A stretch of DNA of 64,000 nt, taken from assembly GCA_023407575.1 (NCBI GenBank), contig JAEYLX010000019.1, positions 124,001 to 188,000 of the forward strand. Direction: 5' to 3'. How positions within the stretch are numbered: the first letter of the stretch is position 1; every line of letters begins with the position of its first letter. The stretch comes from Bacillota bacterium. GTDB taxonomy: Bacteria; Bacillota; Clostridia; Lachnospirales; Lachnospiraceae. Shown one piece after another: positions 8,330 through 15,718 of this stretch. A program made the translations under genes and the position numbers. The notes beneath the pieces are model-generated. The model had not been told where the DNA came from. It searched no databases and saw only the letters and a program-made list of their open reading frames with translations.

Positions 8330-10372
8330 TTAAACCTGTAAATTACCTTCAATACCTTCAAATTCTATGACCTTATGCCGGCCATCTTTCATAGTAATTC
8401 TAATCGGTCCATAACCACCACATTTCTCATGGTCAGAATACTCAATATTTTGAATAGGGAAAATATCTTCCTCCTCAAAATCCTCCAGACTTTCCTTTGT
8501 AATTATTTGAGAGATCATAACATAGGGTTCATAGCCATACTGGATTTTTCTGGTTAGCTTTGAATAAATTATGATGGATTTTTCAGAATCCGGATTCGTT
8601 CCTCTGCTGCCTTGTACAAAAAGCTCCTCCCAGCCATCGTATATGGTCATAGCCAGCTGTTTCTCTTTCCCCGTAAAATCATGTCCTTTTAAGATAATGG
8701 CTTTGGCATTATCCTTTTCTATGTTTCTTATCTCTGTCCCATTATCCGGGAATCCATAAGCGCCAAGGGTTAACGAAATCGGTCTTCGATACAGCCTCAC
8801 CTTATCTACTCTAATAACCCCGTAAGGCACTATGAAATCTGCCAAATTCATCGCCTGTTTCCAGTGGCACTCTCCAGCCAAATCATAATTAAAGAACTGT
8901 CTTCGAAACAGGACCCCTTCTTTCTCTCCATGCCAGAAAGTTACATTACACCTTTCATAATTACCCGAAGTCAAATCTTTCAATACATATTGCTGCGATT
9001 CTACCTCTGTTGAAGGTGCTGATTCCCAGGGATACTTACTGTTAAAACACAGCTTAGAATAATTCCACATACCATGAATATCCCCTATATTCTTAACCAC
9101 CTTACCGGTACGAAGGATCGTCTCACCGTTTGCTTCGTGATTAGAGAAGCAAAGGGCGGGACTATTTAAGGTTGTTACCTTTGTTTCCTTTGCTCCAAGC
9201 TTTTCCCAGCTTCCATTGTTCTCAGTCTCTGTCCAGAAGGGATGGGTTTCCGGCAGGTGCAAACAAAGAAATGCCTTACCTAACCAGAAGGGAGATTCCG
9301 CGCAGGAATACCCTTGTACCAATGGCGTAAATTGTCCGTAAAATCCTAAAGTCGGTACACCTTTATGCAGGAGATCTTCTCTGGATAAAAACTGCAGCAA
9401 AGACCCGGAAGAGATTCTTCTTGACAACCCCGGATCTGCAGCTGTATTTTGCAGAATAAAGTTACCATCAAAGGAACTGGTCGCTGCATTTCTATAAATA
9501 TTGCTTCTCCCCCACATCATCGTAAATCCATCTTTATCAAAAAAATCTGCGTAGGTTTCCATTAATTTATTTGAATTTTCTTCAAATTTTCTTGCAAGAT
9601 AAGGTTCATTTTCATAACCATACCATCTGTTCCAGAGAGGAGCATAGACATTAAATGCCCAACAGGAATAATAATCAAAAGCGTGACCATCCCGATACCA
9701 GCCATCTCCTGCATAGTAATTCAAAATTGTCTGGGCATGATCTCTCATTATATTTCGATCAATGGGATACCCCTCCTGATGGAGAAACGCCAAATCCAGC
9801 ATATTGAATAAGCGCCAGTTCTGAGGTACCGTATTGCCATGAGCAAATTCTGTTAGAAATTCTGCGATAATATCTTTCTCTGCTTTTGTATAGGTATCCC
9901 AGATTTCTTCTTTACAGTTTTGCAGACAGACTACCAGCGCACAGGTTTCTACGGTCTGCTGGAAAGCACGGAAGGGATCTTCATCACCTGTCCATTGCAT
10001 AAGCTCCCCGTAACTTCCAACACTATTGGAATCTCCCTTTGTACAAGCCCTTAAAACCTGTGTCTTATAGTAATCCCTGATTTTATAATTACAGATAATA
10101 AGTTCAGGATTAATATGAATTAACGGTGCAGCAATAAAAAAGGATCTTGCCAACCCTTCAAAGATTTCAGCCCTTACCTGTACCTCTGAACTATCTTCCC
10201 TGGGGTAGGAAATTTTCGTTTCCTTTCTAGGCATCACTACAGGGTCATTCATTGATTTGATATTTTGAAAAATACCTGATAACAGATACTCCCCGGCTTC
10301 TATCCAGCTTTCTCTGGTTAATCCGGTATAGGGACTTAATGTAAAGTCCAATGTTTTAGGTTGAAATACCAT
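8330..10372 (-). CDS. DUF2264 domain protein, probably polysaccharide-processing
   Basis: About 680 residues from an ATG at 10372. A longer frame from 10495 would overlap the upstream GH88 gene by 95 bp, and DUF2264 proteins usually begin just before the SPYTG-x-TR-x-SW motif, which here starts 13 residues after the chosen Met. The N-terminal two thirds is a DUF2264 alpha-helical barrel (conserved WRLFNMLDL, GDGWYRDG, DYYSCWAFNVYAPLW), followed by a beta-rich C-terminal part. No signal peptide is visible, so it probably acts in the cytoplasm. DUF2264 genes are often found beside GH88/GH105 and polysaccharide-lyase genes, but no reaction is firmly assigned. It follows the GH88 gene by 28 nt in one operon. 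Confidence 0.85.
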   Translation of the reverse strand: MVFQPKTLDFTLSPYTGLTRESWIEAGEYLLSGIFQNIKSMNDPVVMPRKETKISYPREDSSEVQVRAEIFEGLARSFFIAAPLIHINPELIICNYKIRDYYKTQVLRACTKGDSNSVGSYGELMQWTGDEDPFRAFQQTVETCALVVCLQNCKEEIWDTYTKAEKDIIAEFLTEFAHGNTVPQNWRLFNMLDLAFLHQEGYPIDRNIMRDHAQTILNYYAGDGWYRDGHAFDYYSCWAFNVYAPLWNRWYGYENEPYLARKFEENSNKLMETYADFFDKDGFTMMWGRSNIYRNAATSSFDGNFILQNTAADPGLSRRISSGSLLQFLSREDLLHKGVPTLGFYGQFTPLVQGYSCAESPFWLGKAFLCLHLPETHPFWTETENNGSWEKLGAKETKVTTLNSPALCFSNHEANGETILRTGKVVKNIGDIHGMWNYSKLCFNSKYPWESAPSTEVESQQYVLKDLTSGNYERCNVTFWHGEKEGVLFRRQFFNYDLAGECHWKQAMNLADFIVPYGVIRVDKVRLYRRPISLTLGAYGFPDNGTEIRNIEKDNAKAIILKGHDFTGKEKQLAMTIYDGWEELFVQGSRGTNPDSEKSIIIYSKLTRKIQYGYEPYVMISQIITKESLEDFEEEDIFPIQNIEYSDHEKCGGYGPIRITMKDGRHKVIEFEGIEGNLQV

Positions 10373-10400
10373 ATCCTCTACCCATCCTCTCTTATCCCTT

Positions 10401-11534
10401 TTACCAAATAAACAGTTCCTGACCTGTAAGCTTCCATATTGCTTCAATAAAGAAATAATCCCCGTAGATAAGTGCAAATTCATGCTTTTCGTCATGATAA
10501 GCGGCAGTACATTTTTCTATAATATTATCTGTATTAACCTCCCAGTTACATCTATTAATTTCCAAAGCCTTTAGCAGTTTCATCGCATTATTCCAGTAAA
10601 TATGCTTCTCCTGCTCCGTAACGTATTTTTCAATTTCCAGCATACCGCAGGCTGCAATTGCTGCTGCGGAAGAATCTTCAATTAAAGGAGCTTTGGGCTG
10701 CCTAAAATCCACAGGAATTAATCCATCCTCCGGTATATTCGCAATAAAATAATTAGCTATCCTTTTCGCAGCATGAAGATACTTTTCATTCTGAGTATGA
10801 ATATAGCTTAAGATAAAACCATACAAAGCCCAAGCTTGCCCTCTGGTCCACGAGGAGCCCTCTTCAAAGCCCTGTCCTCCAAAGGTCTTAACCCTCTCAC
10901 CAGTTGAAGGATCAAATTCCACTATATGATTTACCGAGCCATCACCACGAACGAAATATTTCTCTGCAGTATCCGCATGCATCGTTGCGATATGAAGATA
11001 TCTGGGATCCTTCGTCTCTTCATAAGCCCAGTAAAGAAGCGGTAAATTCATCATACAGTCAATAATAGCCCAGCCTGCAAGCTTACCGGACCCATCATCG
11101 TTCCATGCACGAAGGAAACGACCAACCGGATTAAAACGACCTGCCAAATCATTTGCCGCCAATAAACCTCGGTTGCGAGATTCCTGGCTACCGGTAAGAC
11201 GATAATGAGCAATGGCAGTAGTAAGCCATTTAAAGCCGCTGTCATGGTCCATTCCTATATAATTCATCAAATTCTTATCCAGCTTAATCTCATTATCCAG
11301 AGCAATCTCCCGATACTTATCTATTTTTGTAGCGTGATATAACTGCCACATTAAACCTCCCCAGAACCCATTGGTCCACCAACAGATATTTTCAACGGAC
11401 ATATCGTTATAGGAACCCTCCACTGTAGTATAGGGTATTTTGTTTCGGTTCCTATCTGCTACAATGCTAACCTTTTCCCTTATCTTCCTTGATACCTCTT
11501 CTGCCCAGCTAAGATCTTTTAATTTATCCATCAC
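10401..11534 (-). CDS. GH88 unsaturated glucuronyl/galacturonyl hydrolase
   Basis: 377 residues, full length for GH88, an alpha6/alpha6 barrel that removes the 4,5-unsaturated uronic acid left by polysaccharide lyases. Family landmarks include WWTNGFWGGLMWQLY, MDHDSGFKWL and GWAIIDCMMNLPLL; the Asp residues in the last two match the two catalytic Asp positions. WTRGQAWALYG is also typical. No signal peptide is visible, so it should act on imported disaccharides. It is the first gene of an operon with DUF2264 and is divergent from an AraC regulator with overlapping promoters. Which lyase product it takes (pectin, glucuronan or glycosaminoglycan type) cannot be read from sequence. Confidence 0.88.
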   Translation of the reverse strand: MMDKLKDLSWAEEVSRKIREKVSIVADRNRNKIPYTTVEGSYNDMSVENICWWTNGFWGGLMWQLYHATKIDKYREIALDNEIKLDKNLMNYIGMDHDSGFKWLTTAIAHYRLTGSQESRNRGLLAANDLAGRFNPVGRFLRAWNDDGSGKLAGWAIIDCMMNLPLLYWAYEETKDPRYLHIATMHADTAEKYFVRGDGSVNHIVEFDPSTGERVKTFGGQGFEEGSSWTRGQAWALYGFILSYIHTQNEKYLHAAKRIANYFIANIPEDGLIPVDFRQPKAPLIEDSSAAAIAACGMLEIEKYVTEQEKHIYWNNAMKLLKALEINRCNWEVNTDNIIEKCTAAYHDEKHEFALIYGDYFFIEAIWKLTGQELFIW

Positions 11535-11621
11535 ATTTCCCCCTAATCACAAATGGTTGCATCAAAATGATATAAAGTCCCCGTACTGTGTGCGTTACAA
11601 ATACTACAATACTTTATAACC

Positions 11622-11650
11622 ATTATAAGTAATTGAAATACTCAAGTTAA
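11622..11650 (-). promoter_or_regulatory. Putative promoter of the GH88 operon
   Basis: On the minus strand -10 TATAAT (11622-11627), a 17-nt spacer, and a weak -35 TTAACT (11645-11650). The weak -35 fits activation by an AraC protein. It overlaps the divergent promoter of the AraC gene. Confidence 0.5.
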
Positions 11651-11661
11651 TGACTTATAAT
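11633..11661 (+). promoter_or_regulatory. Promoter of the AraC-family regulator gene
   Basis: -35 TTGAAA (11633-11638), a 17-nt spacer, -10 TATAAT (11656-11661). It is interleaved with the GH88 promoter on the other strand, so a single bound protein could control both. Confidence 0.6.
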
Positions 11662-11704
11662 GTTATATACTAACCTATTCTGCTATGTAATAATGGAGGT
11701 TCTA

Positions 11705-12487
11705 ATGTTTACTGTGTTAAACGGAGGTTGTAATGCCAGGCATCCCAGTTCATTTTTTATGTCACGTCCAAAAGGCTTACATCATTATGTACTGCTCATT
11801 ATAAAGTCACCCGCCAATTTTAATATACATGGTAAAAGCTTCGTTACTAAACCAGGTAGTGCAGTTTTGATTGATCGCAATACGCCATACCAATACCATA
11901 ATCCTGATGGAGATTATACCGATGACTGGCTGCATCTGGACTGTATTGATGACGAACCCTTTAGAAATTCCGGTATTATCTTTAATGAAATTATCACCTT
12001 ACGTAACCCGGCAAAATTCACCTTGTATCTGCAACAACTATTATGGGAAAGGAATTATACCTCTGAACTATTTAGAGATGATAATGTTAATATGCTTCTA
12101 CAGCTATTAATGAATAACTTAATTCTTGCTTGCAAGGAAAAAGATATGTTACCGTCTTACAGCCCTTATTACACAAAGCTGCAGAATATACGATTATCCC
12201 TGCAAGCTACACCTTACACAAAATATTCTGCCGAAGGTATTTCAGAATTATTGGGGATAAGTGCTTCCTATTTTCAGCACCTATATACTGTTTTCTTCGG
12301 CATTTCCTTTCAAGCAGACTTAATTAATATGCGAGTGGAATATGCAAAGAATTTAATAATCTCCTCCAATCTGACCATAGATCAAATCTCCCAAATGTGT
12401 GGTTATTCCAATGAGATTCACTTTTATCGTCAATTCCGCAAAAAAACGGGTATGACTCCTTTGGAATATAGAAAAAGTCAAATGTAG
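11705..12487 (+). CDS. AraC-family transcriptional regulator, probably of the GH88 operon
   Basis: About 260 residues from the ATG at 11705, which has GGAGG 5 nt upstream; a frame from 11660 adds 15 residues without a ribosome site. The N-terminal half is a cupin-like sugar-binding domain (GKSFVTKPGSAVLIDRNTPY). The C-terminal half carries two helix-turn-helix motifs (about 165-260), with YFQHLYTVFFGISFQADLI and the closing LTIDQISQMCGYSNEIHFYRQF split across helices. It is divergent from GH88/DUF2264, with interleaved promoters, so it most likely senses a sugar from the degraded polysaccharide and activates those genes. Confidence 0.85.
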   Translation: MFTVLNGGCNARHPSSFFMSRPKGLHHYVLLIIKSPANFNIHGKSFVTKPGSAVLIDRNTPYQYHNPDGDYTDDWLHLDCIDDEPFRNSGIIFNEIITLRNPAKFTLYLQQLLWERNYTSELFRDDNVNMLLQLLMNNLILACKEKDMLPSYSPYYTKLQNIRLSLQATPYTKYSAEGISELLGISASYFQHLYTVFFGISFQADLINMRVEYAKNLIISSNLTIDQISQMCGYSNEIHFYRQFRKKTGMTPLEYRKSQM

Positions 12488-12513
12488 CTGCAATTTTTCT
12501 CACATATTAAAAA

Positions 12514-12536
12514 AGCATGACCAAAATGGTCATGCT
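12514..12536. terminator. Bidirectional terminator
   Basis: A perfect 10-bp inverted repeat, AGCATGACCA with TGGTCATGCT and a 3-nt loop, flanked by A and T runs. It lies between the convergent AraC and CPBP-like genes. Confidence 0.85.
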
Positions 12537-12571
12537 ATAAAACTAATATTTTAACAATTATTTATGTATTC

Positions 12572-13240
12572 TTAAAAAGCGAACATGAGAAATAAGATCG
12601 GTAATGTCTTTCTAATATCTCTGTTTACAAGCAAATATACGATACCAAAGGTAAAACCACCAAGTGCCGCCATTAATCCAACTGTAATACTTCCCTTAGT
12701 AAAAATATGTGCAAGTCCCCAGGTTACTGCTAATATTATACCTCCGTATGGTATATTTTTTCTCTTAAACCATACTTCAAATGCTTTTTGCGCATAGACT
12801 AAAATCATTGTGAATAGAGCGGTTTCGAAGATATAATAAATATATTGAAAAATAAACTTTAATAACCCCTTTTTCTCGAACTCTTTTACCACTTTAAAGC
12901 CGTCCCAATCCATATAAGAAACGGAAATCGAGAAGACGATACATAGCGCTACACCTAACCACTGCCATATTTTCATTTTATTTTCTCTTACAAAAATATC
13001 AAAGCCATATTTTTGTTTAGAATATCTTATAATCAACCAGGTAATAATTCCCCAGGTAATACAAGTAACAACCCAATGGATAATGTTTTGACCAACAGTC
13101 CAATCTGCCATTTGATTTCCGTAAATCATTGGTTCTAGCAAAAAAGCATAGATTGCTTCTATTCCCAAACCTCCAAAGGCATATAATGCTAAAGACAAAT
13201 AGTCAATACCTTTGACCTCTACTTTTTTAGTTTCACTCAT
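12572..13240 (-). CDS. CPBP-like (CAAX protease/bacteriocin-processing) membrane protein
   Basis: About 222 residues from an ATG at 13240 with GGGAGG upstream. Six or seven hydrophobic segments are visible. The C-terminal part has WGLAHIFTKGS and GLMAALGGFTFGIVYLLVNR, resembling motifs 2 and 3 of the CPBP/Abi family (H followed by a Gly-rich helix). The usual EE-x-x-x-R motif 1 is not clear: the candidate segment reads FETALFTMILVYAQKAFEVW. It may therefore be a diverged or non-catalytic member. It stands alone between two terminators. Confidence 0.6.
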   Translation of the reverse strand: MSETKKVEVKGIDYLSLALYAFGGLGIEAIYAFLLEPMIYGNQMADWTVGQNIIHWVVTCITWGIITWLIIRYSKQKYGFDIFVRENKMKIWQWLGVALCIVFSISVSYMDWDGFKVVKEFEKKGLLKFIFQYIYYIFETALFTMILVYAQKAFEVWFKRKNIPYGGIILAVTWGLAHIFTKGSITVGLMAALGGFTFGIVYLLVNRDIRKTLPILFLMFAF

Positions 13241-13416
13241 ACTGATACCTCCCAATTTTAATTTTGCGAAAACTTATATCTACATCCCACTATCTTCAAT
13301 TGTAAATCTAGCTTAACAATTATCTCATTATACATGAAAACAATTTAATTGGCAAATATTCATTGATAAATATTTCACAATACAGAGTCACAAGTCGTTC
13401 CTTTGCCTAGAATTTT

Positions 13417-13455
13417 AAAAACAGCTTGCCATTATAATAAGGCAAGCCGTTTTTC
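13417..13455 (-). terminator. Terminator downstream of the GH5 lipoprotein gene
   Basis: Inverted repeat AAAACAGCTTGCC with GGCAAGCCGTTTT (one mismatch) and a 10-nt loop. On the minus strand the stem is followed by a T run. It is about 110 nt past the GH5 stop. The surrounding gap 13241-13565 holds nothing else that I can see. Confidence 0.7.
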
Positions 13456-13565
13456 GATTTAACTAAAATCTAATATCAAATTAAACTTAAAATCTCATCT
13501 AGTTTATACTTTATTAATACATCTTTATTCTTAGTATCTAGATTTATACAGATCCATAGCTAAAT

Positions 13566-15389
13566 TTATTTAGCTGGCCCATAATTAAATGTAATGGAAA
13601 GAGTCTTAAGCTCACTGAAATCCTCTGGATTTACGACTGTAGCAGAGACATCTGAGACATTACCATCTGCGGTACGTGCCTCTTCTGGAATAGCATTTAC
13701 CCAACCATTGTAAATATTTACACGTGTAGCCTTGCCATCATCGGAGGTTGTGTAAGGTCTTCCTGTCAATGCATAGGGCTCTCCATTTACCAGAAGTTCC
13801 GTAATATCAATAATATAACCAGGAAATAGAGTTTCACCATTTGCAATTCCAAGAGCACAGAAAGTATTTCCATTAGCAAAGCCACCACTAGTACCTGTAA
13901 AGTCAATCGTTGCAGTATAGGTACCTTCCCCTGTAATTTCAGGTTCCGTTACCACAATACCCCCTGTTCGGTTATTAGCATCGTATACGTCTGCAGCTAT
14001 ATTGGTAACAGCCCAGTCGCCGCTGGTGAACATGATCCAGGCTAAGGATTTATCCTCTGGAACACCGGCAGCTGCAACTGCATTAGCTAAAGCTTCCTTC
14101 ATAACGGTGTTTGCTTGTGCTATAATCTCATCCTTTGTCATAGCAGATTGAGAAGTATAACTATGGTCCAGGTAAAGCGCTGCTATATCTTCATCAATTA
14201 TTTTTTTACTTTCTCTATTAAAGAGGAAGTTGCAATCCCAAAGCATTGGAACATAACCATATTTATCGCAGTTGCTTAAGAAATTGATATAATACTCCAA
14301 AGTATCATCTTTTAATTGTTTCTTATCATTCTCCAAAACACCATACTCTCCAATAACGATACCAATTCCCTGCTTAGTAAACTTGGTCATCTTAGAAAGC
14401 ATATCATTCATATCATTGTAGTCCTTCGATGTACCCCAACTGGTGAGACTGGTGAAAATAGCATAAGGACTTGGATCATAGTAATGAACGGATAAAAGCA
14501 ATTTATCTTTTGCTGTATCGGTAGGCATTACAAAACGGTCATCTGTAGTTTTTGTAATATTTGTATCATATCCAGCAATTAAGAGAAAGCGATTTGCATT
14601 ATTTCCGCCAGCTTTTCTAAAGATATCGACAAATGTCTGATTAATTTTATTAGTCATTTCAAAACACTCGTCCTCGGAAAGTGCACCTGAATCTGGAGCA
14701 TAATCCTTATCATTAAGTCTGTTACCAAGCTCTTCATTAGCAGATTCAAAGATCAGTTTATTGGAGTAATCTTTAAATCTATCTGCTATCTGTGTCCACA
14801 TAGAAATATATAGATTCATGGCTTTATCACGTGTTTCCTGTGTAGCAGAGCCAAACATACCCCACCAACCGCCATCCCAGTGGTCATTAACAATGACATA
14901 CATATCGTTATCCAGAGCATAGTTCACAATTTCTTCCACACGGTTAAGATAAGCTTCTGCAATGGTATAATCTCCATTCTCGAAGTCCATCATATTGGTC
15001 CACGCTACTGGTACTCTTAAAGTATCAAATCCGGCTGCTTTCATTCCATCGATCATTTCCTTTGTGGTTACAGGCATACCCCAGGTAGTCTCATAAGAAG
15101 ATACATCAGCATCTATTCCTAATTCTTTGCGACCATAGGCTTCCATGGTGTTACCTAGATTGATACCATTACCCATGAGCTCTACCACTTCAAGAGAAGT
15201 TAAATCACTGCTTTCATCTGTTGGCGCTGGAGCTTCTGTAGGTGTTGTTGGTTCCACAGTTACCACTGGTGTAACCGTTTCATCTTTGTTATCAGTATCT
15301 TTGTTCTTGTCCTTACAGCCTGCAAGTGCAAATACCATCGTTACAAGCAAAAAGAGATAAGCTAGCCTTCCGAAATTACTTTTTTTCAT
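13566..15389 (-). CDS. GH5 endoglucanase-type lipoprotein with unknown C-terminal module
   Basis: 607 residues. A lipoprotein signal ends in the lipobox ALAGC (Cys25), so the enzyme is tethered to the outer face of the membrane. A Thr/Pro/Glu-rich linker (about 30-62) leads to a GH5 catalytic domain (about 65-410). Landmarks are GINLGNTMEAYG, NDHWDGGWWG, the acid/base Glu in FESANEE (N218-E219) and the nucleophile in IVIGEYG (E348). Residues about 450-607 form a beta-rich region with no family I recognise, perhaps a carbohydrate-binding module. It probably hydrolyses beta-1,4 glucans or mannans near the cell surface. It has a GGGAGGA ribosome site and a promoter block nearly identical to one at 19111-19148. 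Confidence 0.88.
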   Translation of the reverse strand: MKKSNFGRLAYLFLLVTMVFALAGCKDKNKDTDNKDETVTPVVTVEPTTPTEAPAPTDESSDLTSLEVVELMGNGINLGNTMEAYGRKELGIDADVSSYETTWGMPVTTKEMIDGMKAAGFDTLRVPVAWTNMMDFENGDYTIAEAYLNRVEEIVNYALDNDMYVIVNDHWDGGWWGMFGSATQETRDKAMNLYISMWTQIADRFKDYSNKLIFESANEELGNRLNDKDYAPDSGALSEDECFEMTNKINQTFVDIFRKAGGNNANRFLLIAGYDTNITKTTDDRFVMPTDTAKDKLLLSVHYYDPSPYAIFTSLTSWGTSKDYNDMNDMLSKMTKFTKQGIGIVIGEYGVLENDKKQLKDDTLEYYINFLSNCDKYGYVPMLWDCNFLFNRESKKIIDEDIAALYLDHSYTSQSAMTKDEIIAQANTVMKEALANAVAAAGVPEDKSLAWIMFTSGDWAVTNIAADVYDANNRTGGIVVTEPEITGEGTYTATIDFTGTSGGFANGNTFCALGIANGETLFPGYIIDITELLVNGEPYALTGRPYTTSDDGKATRVNIYNGWVNAIPEEARTADGNVSDVSATVVNPEDFSELKTLSITFNYGPAK

Positions 15390-15453
15390 ATTGTAGTTCC
15401 TCCCTAATAATAGATGGTATTAGTATAGCGTATAAACTAAGCAAGAACTATAG

Positions 15454-15491
15454 TTTAAATTATAGGTCTTTACTGATATTTCTTGTCATTT
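15454..15491 (-). promoter_or_regulatory. Promoter block of the GH5 gene, copy A of a 38-nt shared element
   Basis: 38 nt matching 33 of 38 positions with the block at 19111-19148. On the minus strand it contains ATGACAAGA, then 17 bases after GACAAG, then a -10 TATAAT (15457-15462). Conservation across the whole block, including the spacer, suggests a shared regulator or sigma factor, or a recent duplication. Confidence 0.55.
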
Positions 15492-15656
15492 GACTATGAA
15501 ACAAAGATGATACCATAATACTCAAAACACCTCGATCCCAATGGCTGTTAAAACTTTACTCTATTTTCCAAGTAACTGTTTCGTAGTGAATCAGTATTCT
15601 CGGATATCTAATATACATATCTTTTTAGGATTAAAGATAGTTATCAATATGAAATC

Positions 15657-15692
15657 AAAAGCTGACTCCTGTAAACACAGAAGTCAGCTTTT
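15657..15692 (-). terminator. Terminator after the Cys-repeat protein gene
   Basis: Inverted repeat AAAAGCTGACT (15657-15667) with AGTCAGCTTTT (15682-15692) and a 14-nt loop, 27 nt past the stop codon on the minus strand. Confidence 0.7.
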
Positions 15693-15718
15693 ATTGTTAA
15701 AATTCCTTTCTATAATAA

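Noticed and set aside
10373..10495. Long N-terminus for the DUF2264 protein
   Set aside because: It would overlap the GH88 coding region by 95 bp and precede the usual family start by 41 residues.
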